Positions 44,323 through 57,159 of a DNA stretch of 64,000 nucleotides are shown here, in pieces (the stretch's first letter is position 1; each line of letters begins with the position of its first letter). The notes beneath the pieces are model-generated. The model was not told the DNA's origin, searched no databases, and was given only the letters and a program-made list of their open reading frames with translations. Origin of the DNA: Alisma plantago-aquatica (taxonomy: Eukaryota > Streptophyta > Magnoliopsida > Alismatales > Alismataceae). The stretch covers positions 563,555,906 through 563,619,905 of the forward strand of contig OY856410.1 of NCBI GenBank assembly GCA_963693085.1, given 5' to 3'. A program made the translations under genes and the position numbers.

Positions 44323-46439
44323 TGATGAATGCATATTCATCCTAGATTTAGTTGCATTTTAAGCATCATTTTTTCTTAGAACTAGCTTGCATTTAGGTTC
44401 TCTTCATTTTATGATAATGTATAAGGTTTTGAGTCAAATTCTTACTTTTCTTTGCAGGTTTAAACTTCATTACATGAGTGGAGAGTAGGAGGCTGATATG
44501 CATTGTGTAGCACACCAATTCACTAGGAATTTTTATCCTAGAGCTTAACACTTTTTACGGAAAAACTACCAATTAAGGTTGTTTATTAGCATAGAAGGGT
44601 TGATCATATAGAAAAACATTTTCAAGATTGTTTCTTATAAACCCATATTACTTTGAATGATATTTCAAGATAGTAAAGATTCATTGATTGATTGTTTGAT
44701 TACATTAGAACAATGAAGTAAAATTATAATGCAGTAAAAGTTATGCCAATATCAAGTAAATAAAAGTTATTATAAGTACAAAAGAAAGAGAGTTGAGGCT
44801 AGAACAATAAAATAAGAATTATATAAGGGAAAGAAATAAATTTCTAGTAAGAAAAGATTGATTGAAAAACAAACAGTTGAGAAAATGAGATTGAATCAAC
44901 GGATAAAGGATATCGAGGTTATGGGTTTTACCACCAAATTCGGCATGAAAAAAGATTGATAGAATTCATATGATGAAACTAGTTAGAAGAAGGTATGCAA
45001 AAATCTTCACAATTGCAATCACAAAAGTCGAGCTCCTTATGGACTCATTGGTCCTAGAGCCCACAGATCCTAGTGCCAACATCCTAACAAAGATCCTTTT
45101 TATTTCTCATCCTGATCTGCATGCATTTAGTTGGTTGTTTAGAGCCTTGGGTTCCACAGTTACATCCCACAAGACTAATGTTCGACAAAAATGAAAGATC
45201 AAGTCATTTAAATCTGGTGATTATCCAAACCAAATACCATCTAAAGAAATTATATAAAGAATCAATCTATGTTACAACATCGCTATAGGGCCACTCCCCA
45301 TGCCTCAATATGAGAAACTACTCATGATCCATAATAGCTAAAAGGAGAACGAATGGACAAAGGAAGCAAGCCATAGTGTGGAAGAAGAAGAATCCCCTAA
45401 GGGGCCTTAGGTAGTGACAATTAAATGGATAACTCCCTTAGTTCCTTCCTCCCAAAGAAAACCAAGAAAAATAGAATGGGATATAGAGATCTTGAGAACA
45501 AAACTAATATTATTGAAGAACTTGAAGAATACACATGCAAGAATGAAATAACAATGCTCAAAGTAAATTTGGAAGTACAAAAAGTTCGATCCCCTTTCTT
45601 GTGGAGTCCCCCCTACTTTTATAGGGGAAGGAGGGGCAAAAATCATGAAAGGGGGAGAAAAGGAAAAGGGAAGGTATTTGTTGAAATGTCCAATTTGCAT
45701 ATGGCCAACTGACTGGTTTACAATACCAACTCATCGGTTGGGTCCTGAAGGGGCATGAGTGCAAAGAAGTGGGTCAAAACTCGATAATTAGGGTGGAAAC
45801 ATTGTTTGAATGAATATTGGTCTAGAAGTAACATTAAACTGACTCTCTGGAGCATGATACGGTTAAGTGGCGTCTAACTTAAGGTTAATTTGAAGTGGTG
45901 GAAATTTTGATAAAGTTTTGTGCAATCCAAAATGGTCATTTGAAGGCATGAAACATCGAGTTGGGCTCTGAGACATGCGGTTTTAGAGAAGAGGGCTAGA
46001 AAATCCTAAAGCACAATTGTAGCTTGTGCCTTGATTCTGACTTGATCCTGAAGAAATTGAAAGAGGTCATTTAGAGATATGAGACATTCGGGTGGTGAGA
46101 CGAGTTGATCATCTCATAGGATGTGAATGTTCGTCTTGACTACTTGAACAGTCAATGTGAAGGGTGCAGCTGAGTCCCAAAATAGTCGTTTAGGCTCTGA
46201 GTTGTGATGTTCTTCAGGCATGAAAAGATTGTTTCAATTTATGAGCTAGTTGGATCACATACTAAGGTGGTCCAATGTTGCTATGAAGGAAAATCCTACA
46301 AAATATAGATGAAAAAAGTAAGTATTTTCATTATTGGCTCAAAAGTGACTGTTTGCAATTATTTCTAAAAATTTATCAAAAAGAGAACAAAAAATCCAAC
46401 GAAAAAGACCATGAAATTTTTATCAAAACGAGATGTATA

Positions 46440-47050
46440 TACACTCATCAGAGGTGGTGATTCTACTATAATCGACCTTCCATCATAAGATGCTCCATCA
46501 GCATAGACAATCAACCTTATGCAATAACCCCTAGATGGGTATCATTTGCTAAATGATCGGATCTCGTCAGCTCTACTCGACCATCTATTTCCATCATCAT
46601 GTCCACCCTTCGATTGAAAACTTGCACCTTTCCTTCTTATGGTTCCCCTGCACTTCCTCCTGATGGTTTTTCTATAGACAAGAGTAGATGATCTCACTAC
46701 ACTCACCTTCTGATGGCCCATCAGTTGAGTACTTTGCTTTCTGATGGCGTCTTTACTCTCAACATTTGATGAAAATTTTACATGCACCTTTCAATGGCCT
46801 TGCAACATCTATCTTCCAACATATGTTCTATGATGCCTTTTGAAGGTTTACATGCACTCAAAAACCATGGATCTACAACTTCGGCTTCTACTAGTTATGT
46901 TGCAACCTCTTCTGATGGCCTTCTTGACCATTAACCTACCGACGGCTAGACTGAATATGGAGGACCCTTCATCTACTGATGGAGTTACTACATAATGATG
47001 ACTCATCATCTTCCCCACAACATTGCTACCTCTTGACCTCATGGAGGCAC
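46440..47050 (+). repeat. TGATGG / CCATCA motif field upstream of the TATA
   Basis: Many copies of CTGATGG and CCATCAG-like words occur within 600 bp upstream of the TATA, several as TTCTGATGG. They occupy the distal promoter (U3) position of this LTR. Comparable CATCGGTT and GATGG words occur in element 6 at 59560-60180. Confidence 0.55.
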
Positions 47051-47101
47051 TTAGACTTCACTGCATGGTTGTTGGGAGGGTTTCAAACCCTGTTTGACAC
47101 C

Positions 47102-47110
47102 TATAAATAG
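47102..47110 (+). promoter_or_regulatory. TATA box of the solo LTR
   Basis: CACCTATAAATAGAAG is a textbook plant TATA box, followed by a pyrimidine-rich leader. It gives the plus orientation of the LTR. Confidence 0.7.
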
Positions 47111-48256
47111 AAGACCAAGACCTACATGAAAAGGATCTACCATTCTGCATCACAATATTGTTGCTTCTGCTCCAAACCTTCAACCTCCGGCCATTGTTGA
47201 CCATCACCATCGGTTGACTAACACAACTCAAACGTGCCTACAACTCCACTCCGCTAAAGCCTCACAGACTAGATCTTGATAAAGGCATGTTGTGTGGTAT
47301 CTTCATTCAACAATTGACAATTTCCTCCTTTATCAATTTGTTGCTCCCTCTACACATCCGTTGATCCAGTTTACAAGGGAAGAAGACAAATATTCCAGTT
47401 TGTCCATGATGAACATGTAGGGGTTTCTCTCTTGTCTAATGACACCTTCATTTTAGAGTATGAAGAATGCCTCCACAAACCACGACTATGACTTCTTATT
47501 CTCCTACAATCTAGACTTAGTTCTCTCTTACCTTGTTGTTTCTACTACTGTTGTCATGAGCAAGTAGTCATTGTTCTAGGGCATGGGGAGTATACCTGCT
47601 CCTGCTTTTTCCTTCCTTACTGCATCTACTATTTTATGAAGAAATATATCTTTTGAATCAATCATTGTTATAGCTATATTCTTGCATGATCATCATGTTT
47701 ATATGTAAATCAAATTCTTTGTGTAGAGAAATTTGAACCTAGGATCTAGGATGTTGATTGATTCATATTACACCCGTGATGAGAATTTTGGATAGGTGTT
47801 TTCTGGGGCAATAGATGTATGATTTCTAGGTAATGTGGTGACAAACTTTGATTGATTTATTTCTAGGTTTTAATCCTAACACCAAATGGTGAATTATCTT
47901 GACCTCAACATATAAGCTCATGCTTAATACAATGCAGCGAGAGAGTGAATGATAGGTAGCACTAGTGAATCATATTCCACCCTAGTGTTCCAATCCATTT
48001 ATTTTACCAACCAATTTAGTCCTTGTACTATTCACAACTTAGTATAATCAACAACCATCAATCTTGTGTTAAATACTAGTTCCTATATGGCTACCTTGAT
48101 TAGAATAGTTCCTAAAAACTTTGTCCTTTTGGTTTGATCCTGAACTATAATAAAATAAGTTATGTCTGCTTGTGGGTGGTGATTATTGTGCTTGTTTAGG
48201 TAAAATCTAGGGATTTCACCCCCAGTGAATTTTTCGATGTGATAATATCCATGTCA

Positions 48257-48660
48257 TGCACGCACCTTGACCTCTATCAAATACCAAAAAAAAATTTGAA
48301 TATGAAATCCATAGGAAAAACATTCTTTCTCAGCTCTGGTGTAATACAATTCTACATCATTTAATGTATGCAAGACATTCCAAAACATCAATGGAGCCTA
48401 GTACTTACATTGTCCGAAAATAGCCTCAACTAGAGTTAGAGGCATTGTAGTAACAATTTAAAAGGTTGGCTCCAATCTATATCCACCACAACAAGAGAAG
48501 AAATTAACTTTTCTTTTTACACACTAAAAGCATTCAAATAACAGTCATTGAAATTAAAATCTACATCCTTCTCAAGAAACCCCATGGTTTGGAAATTTTT
48601 GAAATATCTTTTATGAATCACCTTAAAACCCAACATGTCCTCAAAATTCTCTTGAGTGAA
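48257..48660 (-). pseudogene. RNase H N-terminal fragment of element 5
   Basis: After the RT the minus strand reads FNFNDCYLNAF and DWSQPFKL (about 48450-48560), then LNDVELYYTRAEKE (about 48340-48380) and YLIEVKV (about 48265-48290). In relatives these are FDFNDACLEAF, DWSQPFELMCDAS, TLNEAQVNYTTTEKE and YLIGSKVIV. The catalytic MCDAS stretch is destroyed (LLLQCL). The fragment breaks off just before TDHA, where the solo LTR begins. Confidence 0.75.
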
Positions 48661-48683
48661 TTCACTAAGATGGATGGAGAAAA

Positions 48684-49330
48684 TTAGGGGATCAAATCTA
48701 TCTTAATTATGCCAATCTCAGAGCCTTTTTTGTACACCTTATGTCCCAACACAATCCCCTTGTTTTCCATCATGTGGCACTTCTCCCATTTAACCACCAA
48801 TTGGGCCTCTTCGCATCTTTGTAACTCCTTGTCTAGACTTGCTAGACAACTCTTAAAATATTCCCCATAAAATGAAAAATCTTCCATAAAAGTCTTTGAA
48901 TATCCCTCTACCATATCTAAGACAATTGTGAGCATGTACCTCCTTAAGTTCACAGGTTAATTGAAAATATCAAAGTATATTTGGTGACAAGTGAAGTTAA
49001 CATAAGGGAAAGTAAAAGAAATCTTCCCTTGATCCTTTTCTATATGCAAATCTCGTTACAACTAGATTACCCTTGATAAAACCAAAGTGAGAGTGACCAA
49101 CAAGTATCTCTAAAATATGATGGGTTAACGGTAAAGGAAAATGGCCTTTGAGAGTGGCGGTATTAAGTTAAATATAAATTATGTAAACATAATGCCTAGC
49201 CACTAATATAATGGATTATATTCATTGGTATTGTTAGTGGTCAATGTGATTCCCTCCTTTCTAAGGAGAAATTGTGTAGGACTAACCCATTTATTGTCAA
49301 ATATAGTATATATAACACTAGAATATAAAA
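48684..49330 (-). pseudogene. Reverse transcriptase pseudogene of element 5
   Basis: A minus-strand segment at about 49270-49310 reads WVSPTQFL and EGITL, matching the WVSPVQ..PKKGGITVV start of Athila/Tat RT. Weak similarity then leads to a clear open stretch at 48684-48953 with LDMVEGYSKTFMEDFSFYGE, NWEKCHFM-like WEKCHMM and IVLGHKV. The catalytic motif FMDD of the family reads FMED here: the codon at 48882-48884 is GAA (Glu). The last Asp is kept. With stops upstream, this RT is inactive. Confidence 0.88.
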
Positions 49331-50091
49331 GTTTAAACCTATTTTTTATCACCTCTATCATAGTTTAGTTGATTCATCTTTGTGGTTGTGTCATAAATTT
49401 GGCTCCTTCCTCCATGTGAATGTTATGCTGACATAAATTGGAGAAATTTCTTTTTGTTTTTATAATGGATCACCCAAATGCACCCTGATGATTCTTCAAA
49501 ATTGTCATCAATTGGTTTTGTTCAAGAATTTTTCAAGCAATTAGATATTATCACTTTGTGCTTCCTGTTGTCAAAAAGAAATACATACTTTAAGTAAGGT
49601 GGCAGCAACTTCAATTCAAGATTCAGTGGATAATCAAGAGGGTGCACCAAAGGTGGAGGGTCTATCCCAAGATCGTCAAAGTAATGTGTATAGAATATTG
49701 GGAGTGTGTTTCAATGTAAGGCACACTCTTATCAAAAATCTAGTTGGAGCAAATTCACTATCATGTTCATCAGATGTGTTTCTAGTGGCAAGTTGGGATA
49801 TGAGTGTTGAATTGCTTCCACCATTTCATATGTAACTAACAAAGGAGAGACAAAATCAGTTGTCTCCTCATGATGCCTTAATGATCTAGTAAGGGACATT
49901 GAACGTACTTATTTTATTACTTGCACCAATAGAAAAACTCTATCATCTTGGTGCATGATATTAGCCACATCTAAGAAAGCATTCTGTATAAGCACTGAGA
50001 CATCATTATCCATGGGTTGTCAATCAAAATATCTTGATACACTAGTAAACTTTGTTGTTTTCTCATGAACGTTGAACTCCATCAAGTCGTC
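49331..50091 (-). other. Element 5, RT-protease linker region, unreadable
   Basis: Expected by position to encode the protease-RT connection. No domain was read with confidence, and stops are frequent on the minus strand. Confidence 0.4.
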
Positions 50092-50400
50092 TTAAATACC
50101 TATATTGATCCTTCCCCTCCTCATTTCCAACATATCATCTATAGTGACTTGAAACATCCCACCCAGAAGAAGTTTGTACCCATAGTCCTCATGCATTTCC
50201 ATCACTACAAAGTCAACTAGAAAAATAAACCTATCCACCTTATCTAGGACATTGTCACAAATGACATAAAGTCTGACAAAAGACATATCAACTAATTGGA
50301 TTATCATATTGCTCTTCCTAGGATCTATCATACCCATATTCTTGGAAGTATTTAGTGGAAGTAGATTAGTGTTGGCTCCTGAATCACATAAGTGTCCTTA
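50092..50400 (-). pseudogene. Aspartic protease of element 5
   Basis: The minus strand reads LCDSGANTNLLPLN with the catalytic DSGA at 50374-50385 intact. It continues through MIIQLVDMSFVR, DKVDRFIFLVDFVV and YKLLLGGMF. These correspond to the LQLADRS, VDKFIFPADFVV and PIILGRPF stretches of Athila/Tat proteases; the ILGRPF glycine is kept but Arg-Pro became Gly-Met. About 100 residues can be read almost in one frame, making this the best preserved part of element 5. It would cleave the gag-pol polyprotein. Confidence 0.85.
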
Positions 50401-50459
50401 AAGTGAAATCTACCGATTGAATGTGGTATATTAAAACAACCTAGATCTTATCATTTCTA

Positions 50460-52260
50460 TGGTAAATGTCGATTGAATCAGCCTCCTAACTTATTCACAA
50501 ACAACAACCATATCTGAGTCTTCTATCTGTCACTTCTTTCTAATGATATCTTTGAGAAATTTGTTATAAGCTAGAATCTTTTCAATAGCTTCCACCAAGG
50601 CAAGTTGACATGTAGCTTGCAAAATATATCAAGGAACTTCTTGAGTTATCGATCTTGTTTTCTCTTCTTTATATTATCAAAAAAAAAATCAAAACCACTA
50701 TCTGACTTTGTGAGGTGGTTTGTATTTGTATGGGGGTTTTCATTTCCCTATATTTGAATCAAGAGTGACCTCTTCTTGCACTAGTTTAGAAGATTTGTCA
50801 GGAGACACAATTTCATCCTCCCTAGACAGATCGAGAATATCTATATGAGATTCTTGGTGTGGTCCCACATCCTTCCTCATTGTCTTTTTCTTTTCTATCC
50901 CTTTTCTACTGTGTAGTTTGTATTCCTTAGCCTATTGATTGTTGTGTGAATATTTGTATTCCTATGAATCTTTTATTTGCAAGCTTTTGTAAATCTATTA
51001 TAATTAACGCCAACTTTGAGATCTATGTCATGAAACTTTTTATCTGATATCCCTCATTTTCCTATGATAATGATTGAAGTATGATTTATTATTAGTCGTG
51101 TCTATCCCAATTAGATACTCTAGTCTATTAAAATTCCATGGACATGTCTAACATTGGTTTTGTCAAGGCAGTTGTTGTAAAGGTTGCTACACCTGAGATG
51201 GATCCTTCTCAAATGTATTGAGCTCTTTCTATTAGAATGTGGGATTTTTGTGTCATGGATATTGATCATTCCTCCTCCTAGTGGATGGTGCAACGTACAT
51301 GCACTTCCTTTTCACCCCCATATTGGTTAGAGTTCATTCCTCCAATTATTATGTCAATTTTATTTACTATGACTAGAGTTCATTTACATCACTTGCATCC
51401 ATAGAACTCTTTTCTATCCATGTATTCTCATGCTCACTATCCCAACATAGATTCCTAGACATGTCCTTTGGAATCTCTTAGAACTCATAGCTGTATTATT
51501 TTGGGAAAATTGAATAGATACATTATCAAGTGTATTCATCTCGCATTTATTTACACCATGATAGAAAACTACACTGGATAAAATATTTATGTCATAGTGA
51601 GGGCACTTTCTATGTGTATCTTGGTAGGGCTCCCATGCCTCCAAATATGATCCATTAGTTTGATGATTGATTTTACATATTTTTCTCGCTAGCATAGTGC
51701 TCTTTTGTTCTATAAAAAATCTTTTAAAAACATGTCTATCATCTCATCCCATGTATCAATGGACTCTGACTCCAAACTACAGAACCACATCTTGGTTGTG
51801 TCTAACAGTGAAAAGGGAAATACTTTAGAGAAATAACTATCATTGAACTCTTTCGATCTTAAGTGTATCACAAATCTATGTGTATCTATTGATATGATTC
51901 ATTAAGACTTTTTGTGAGTGCTAATGAAAATCGTGTGGTTCAACAAGAACTGCAAGGCTTGGATGAATGTGTTAACTTCCCAAATTCACAACCGATAATC
52001 TAATTTTACCAAACAACACACTAGATGAGGATACCTCCATCCTTTCCCTAAATTTCTTCTCCTATACATCCTCTCGCCCGTCGTCCACATCATCACCCCC
52101 TTGATCTGGCATATTTGGTTCTTCTAGTTTTACCTTAGGTCTTTCATTGTTCATATTTGATTCTTCTGGGTTAACCAATGCTGGAGTTACCAATAATAAT
52201 GAAGGTGTTGTAAAACCCTTTGCTTTGGAGAAATTATTTCACAATTAACTTCAGGTGAAG
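50460..52260 (-). pseudogene. gag pseudogene of element 5
   Basis: The minus strand shows the capsid region of Athila/Tat gag: HINRYT and ICDTLK (about 51860-51890), FPFSLLDTTKMWF (about 51800-51840), IDTWDEMIDMFL (about 51720-51760), and YLEAWEPYQDTHRKCPHY with VVFYHGVN (within 51414-51695). Relatives read HLNRFLEICDT, LFPFSLRDKAKAWL, WDELAQKFL and YEAWERYKDLLRKCPHH. Stops and frameshifts lie between the pieces. I did not find a zinc knuckle. Confidence 0.82.
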
Positions 52261-52371
52261 TAGACTTCCTTTAATTTTTGGATTGGGTGAACACTATAGA
52301 AAAGTACTTGAAGTGAGTTCCTAGAATGAGAAACACACAATACAAAGTAAAATGAATAATAAAAATATTTG

Positions 52372-55076
52372 TGTGACTCTTAATGCCACAAGAGATAGAT
52401 TACTAAAACAAAACCTGAATTAAATCCAGAAACATTATTGTCCACAACAGCCACATTGAGATCACAAGTCTAAAAAATTCACCAAATACATGGGTAAATA
52501 ACATAATCACGAGATCCATATAGGAGTTCCTCATGACTTATCACAAGTTTTGTTGTTTACAAGCCTTTGCCTCACAAAATGGTTGAGGGCCACAATCACA
52601 ATATCTCAAAAAATGTAAAACATTAAAGTATTACATATGTGACATTACTATAGAACATGCGAGCATAATCCTACAGCTCGTATAATTATGGTTATAAAGG
52701 TCATACATGCAAGGAAAAATCACAAGCCAGTAAATATGTACAACAAAATATTTATGCCTAGAGCAAAGTATACAAGGATAAAGCTAGAACTCAAACCCTA
52801 TAAGATTTATCTTTAGAGGAGATCACACAAAGTTCACCTACTTCACATTTATACATCACCGACCTTATAAAGTAAGGTTGACTTCCTCCTTTTTTATCAT
52901 AGTTTATTCAGATAGTTTGGTCACTCACCTAAAATATGTGAAGGACGATGGTGTGAGACCCCAAGTCCCAAAGATGTAATAAATTTTTGAGATATCTATT
53001 ACTTACTATATAAATAAATATTTAAAGGAAACAGTTACACATTTAGATATATTAAAGCATAGTGTACTAAAAATCACACTCTTATCCAACTACTCTGGCA
53101 TCATGAGTAACCTACAAGGTTATTACACAAACAATACATTTCATTCCAATAATTAAGATTATTATTACAATATAACATCCATATTTAGCAACAATTAAAC
53201 CTAAACAAATATACTACATGTTTGAGTTACACATTTTATAATACCTTGGGTGGTTTGCGGTGTACCCCTACAAATACTTGCTAGTCACTATGAAGCATCT
53301 CTAATCATCCAAATAACATTGAAGTATATCCATATTCCCTATATCTCCTCAAAATACCTCTGGTTGAAGTGAGGAAACCAAAAGGTAGAGAGCCCAATGT
53401 CTATTTCAAACGTGGATATGTGATAAAAAGATAGATCCACCAAATCTCAAGCCCGCCCTGGGTACACAATCCAAAATAGTAAAACATGGCAATAACCCTC
53501 CATATTGTCCCATATTTCCATCTCATTTCTCATACAAATCAAATTGACCATCATCCTTTACTGAGTCTCAAATATTATTTAAAGATGATACAGTGTTGCG
53601 AACCTAAGAGACTCCATATATTTAGTAATATATGATTTTGAGCATCTTCTCACAACTCCAGGTTGCCATATGATTTACTCATTTCACAACTCTCCCTAAC
53701 GAGCCGTGGGAATAGATCTATAGACATATGTCTCCACAACTTCTATTTCTATATATTAGTTAGATTCCTTACCCCGTGGTTACATTAAACAAGATGTAAA
53801 CTAAATTGATAGAATAAATCAAGTAATCATTCATTAGTGACCTCAGAAGATATAAAATGTTTAAACATAAGAATATGGCATCTCTAAACAAGGCATGTAT
53901 GCTACACTTATATTTGAATTGATCTTTCCAAATAACTCATCCCTTTAAGAGGAATCAAGGGTAACAATCCCTCCTGAGAATCATCAAGTACTCATAACCA
54001 AACATGGTGCATGGGGTACATTTAGATCCATACTTATCCATGATGGAACTACATTAAGTTTTTTTTAAGAATAAAAATACAAAATAGTTAAAAGAATGTA
54101 CACAAGATGTACATTAGACAAGATCAGAATGTGGTTCACATCTGATGAGGATGTATGTCATATTATAACAGAAAAGAAGAGATTTTTAACTTCTAATGGC
54201 ATCAAAAGTTAAAACTACACTGACAAGTAACAAACAATCATCTTTTGATGTAATAAGGGGTACTTAGGTACATAACCCAACATGAAAACTGTAAACTCAT
54301 TTTATTAGATTAAAGAAGAACAAGTCATTTTCAAGTAATATAACAACAAGATCTCAAGATGCAAGCATATAGTAGGAAATAAACAAGTCAAATGTTTTAT
54401 CACTCTCAAGACGAGAGTAAAAACAAATTTTCTCATGAAAATTAATGGTGAGGCTCTAAGATTCATGAAAAACATTGGTTCCAAAGGCAAACTCTCCAAG
54501 ATATGAAACTCTTCCCTCCTAACGCATTCTACAACAAATGATCCATGACCCAGAAGAAACTAAGAAAGGATGAAGAAGGTAAAACATGGCATGGGACTAA
54601 AAAACCAAATCCCTAGAGAAAAACACCTACAAAATGTCCAAGAGATATAATAAGGTGAAGTATTATTAAAATATCATAAGATCAGGGTTTGACTTGATCA
54701 AATCTATGATAAAAAGCCACCACATGACCCAACGCTCATAAAATGGAAGAAAGTAATGGTAGAGGTCATTGAATTTGAAGAAGAATGAAAGTAGAAATCA
54801 TATTGGGGTCATCGACTGATGTCACCTCTGTATGGAGCACCACTTCAAGGTTTATCTCACAAAAGTCAGGTGAGAAGGAAAGACAAGTAGGTATATATAT
54901 AATAACATGATATGTATAAATTGTAGTGAAGCCCTCAACCATGGGATTTTTTACATAGACCTTCAAGCAAGGCGTCACCAAAAAAGGCACCCTAAACATA
55001 CATCAGCAAGCATCCAAATATGTGATAATGGTTAAAAAATAGGAATAAGGTATTAATCTATGTCAAGGGTCTTACA
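52372..55076 (-). repeat. Element 6 left LTR, 2.7 kb
   Basis: Starts TGTGACTCTTAATG and ends GGGTCTTACA. It lacks about 0.6 kb that the right copy has near its U3 side (about 59530-60270). A TATATATATA run is at 54892-54901. Confidence 0.85.
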
Positions 55077-56368
55077 TCTATAAGCTCCTAGCAAGGATTT
55101 CTCCCTCAAAATTCTAAAATAAATGGGTTGGGTATTTCATGTGCATATCCTCCTTGAGTTCATAAGTATCCTCTTCTACACTATAGTGATGCCACAATAG
55201 TTTTACAAGCATTATATCTTTCTTTATTAACTTCTACACCTACTTATCTAAGTCAACAATGAACCCTCCACATATGACACATCATCATCAAGTTGAGACT
55301 CTACTTGTTTGATCATTTGTTCAGTTCTTGGATGCCACTTCTGTAGCATGGACACATGAAACACATCAGTGTAGACTCTAAAGTTTAATTGGTAGCTCCT
55401 ACTTATAATCTACCTTACCAACTCCAACAACAATAAGATATCGCCCCATAAATGTGGGTCACAACTTACCCTGCTTACTAAATGTCAGAATCCCTTTCAC
55501 GGCGACACCTTGAGATAGACTATATCCCCTCACATAGAATTTTGAGGGTATATGATGATTGTCATCATATGACTTTTCTCAATCATGTGTCACATGTAGT
55601 TGTGCATAATTGTCTCTGTTGTCTATTGCACTAATTTTAGTCCCAAAAGTTGATGTTGTGGCTTCTTACTAACATAAGGGTGGTATATAGTGTATCCTAT
55701 ACAAAACATCATATGTCTCTAAGTCCAAAATCTTGCAACAGATATTTTTATAAGCATAACTTGGTCAAGTTGAGATGAACATCCCGTCTTACCTACAATT
55801 ATAAAGCGACATGACCTCAAAAAATCCTCTAAAGTCAATATCATCCTTTCTAATTGAGTCTTTGATTGTTGGTGAACGGATGCATTAAACTTCACTTGAT
55901 TAATTATCATTGTGTGCAAATGGTACCAAAACGTAATGGTGAACTATGATCCTCTATTAGATATAATGATTACCAGTACTCCATACAGCTTCATAGTCTA
56001 ATTTATGTAGACTTGTGCCAACTTATCAGTCAGATAAGTAGTCTTTATTGACTAGAAGTGTTCCACGTTAGTCAACCTCTCCACTAATACTCTTATGGAA
56101 TCAATCCCTTGGCTTTCATGCAAAGACCAACCACAAAATCCATAGTCACATGGTCTAATTTCTATTCCAAAATTGGTAAGAGTTAAATAGTTTTTAGGGG
56201 TTTCTCATGCTCTACTGTGACTTGTTGACAAATTGGAAACTTAAGTACAAATTCTACCACATCATTCTCATATGTCATCCACCATTATAGATACTTGAGG
56301 TTATCATACACCTTAGTGCTTCCTGGATGCATTACGTACATTGATGTGTGAGATTCTTCTAACATGGT
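55077..56368 (-). pseudogene. Integrase and chromodomain remnant of element 6
   Basis: The minus strand begins with the zinc-binding part, HPGSTKVYDNLKYL at 56288-56330 and ICQQVTVEHEKP just after. It continues through VKFNASVHQQSKTQLERMI and LEDFLRSC in 55719-55919, and LELPIKL-like text with a degenerate FHVSML region (about 55330-55380). It ends with VKLLWHHYSVEEDTYELKED at about 55140-55212. This last run aligns with the chromodomain end VKVLWRNHGVEEATWEREED of Tekay/Del integrases. Several frames are used, so it is dead. The chromodomain would target insertion to marked chromatin. Confidence 0.85.
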
Positions 56369-56476
56369 CCTTCTCAGACCATCCATAAATAGGTGAATCT
56401 CCTTTATCTCGATCGGTGCCATGAGTGGAACAATCTCCAACAACTCCACAAATTGAGCTTTGTACCTATTCTCCAT
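56285..56476 (-). pseudogene. In-frame gag-integrase fusion at the deletion junction
   Basis: This 63-residue open frame starts with gag capsid sequence (FVELLEIVPLMAP, residues 9-21; LFMDGLRR, residues 29-36). It then changes at about residue 37 to integrase zinc-binding sequence (LEESHTSMYVMHPGSTK, residues 39-55). In relatives these parts are more than 2 kb apart, with protease, RT and RNase H between them. The join at about 56369 is thus a deletion breakpoint that happens to keep frame. Confidence 0.8.
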
Positions 56477-57141
56477 CTTTGTCCTTTACTTGAACTCCTC
56501 AAGCTATGTGATATTCTCATACAAATAGGATAGAAGGAATAATATATTCACAACCCTATCCTAATATTCATCCACAAGTTGACTTCCCTGCCTCTTCTCC
56601 TCGACAGTGGCCCACCAATTCCCAGTATTCCCCTTCACCAAATAGATGGTATTCTTAACCTTGTCATCATCTGATATGTCTAACATCTATAATGCCTTAT
56701 AAATATCTGTAATACAATGATTCAAATCATATGGGTCTAATAACCAAAATACTCCATGTCTCCCACCCACTTTAATAGTTCAAATGTCTTTTTGGAATAG
56801 GTTGGCTTGAAATTTGATGTTTGAGCCTTGTCTTCTTGAGCTAGAATTATGGTTCACAAAGTATGTGAATAGATACATTATTTATACAAAAATAGCTAGG
56901 AAGGATGGATGGATGGATAGGCATTTTCAAGTTTACATTGGTTACCTCTAACTTGTTGGGTTGCTCGAGATAAATTACCCTCCCCTTGTCAATGTGTCGT
57001 CTCCCAACACCACCTAGCTTGATATACTTCCCTCATGTCTAGACATATCTTAAAAACCATAATAAATATGTAGATATGGTGCACTCATAAGAGAAGACAC
57101 GACAACCTAATCCTATGTTCCAGTAGACTTAGTGAACATAG
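56369..57141 (-). pseudogene. gag N-terminal part of element 6
   Basis: The minus strand reads ISDDDKVKNTIYLVKGNTGN with WWATVEEKR (about 56590-56690) and ENRYKAQFVELLEIVPLMAP (to 56410). Relatives have DDQKVTLATFMLEGEADHWW and YEAKFTELSRFAPHL. Some stops are present. A GGAT tetranucleotide run sits near 56900. The zinc knuckle is lost to the deletion. Confidence 0.75.
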
Positions 57142-57153
57142 GCTCTTATATCA
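57142..57153 (-). other. Decayed primer-binding site of element 6
   Basis: GCTCTTATATCA differs from GCTCTGATACCA, the complement of the tRNA-Met type site, at two bases. It lies seven bases from the LTR start at 57160. Confidence 0.75.
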
Positions 57154-57159
57154 AATACT

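Larger units (their letters stand above)
44323..48256 (+). mobile_element. Probable 3.9 kb solo LTR inserted in element 5 RNase H
   Basis: The block interrupts RNase H between matching flanks. It starts TGATGAATGCATATTCATCC and ends GATAATATCCATGTCA. Flanking bases TACAT (44318-44322) and TGCAC (48257-48261) differ by two transitions and may be a decayed 5-bp target duplication. On the plus strand there is a TATA at about 47102. The end section (48100-48256), with TTTGATCCTGAACT and TGCTTGTGGGTGGT, resembles the ends of Athila/Tat LTRs. No primer site, pol or second LTR is seen, so a solo LTR is the simplest reading. Its 3.9 kb length would be large. Confidence 0.6.
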
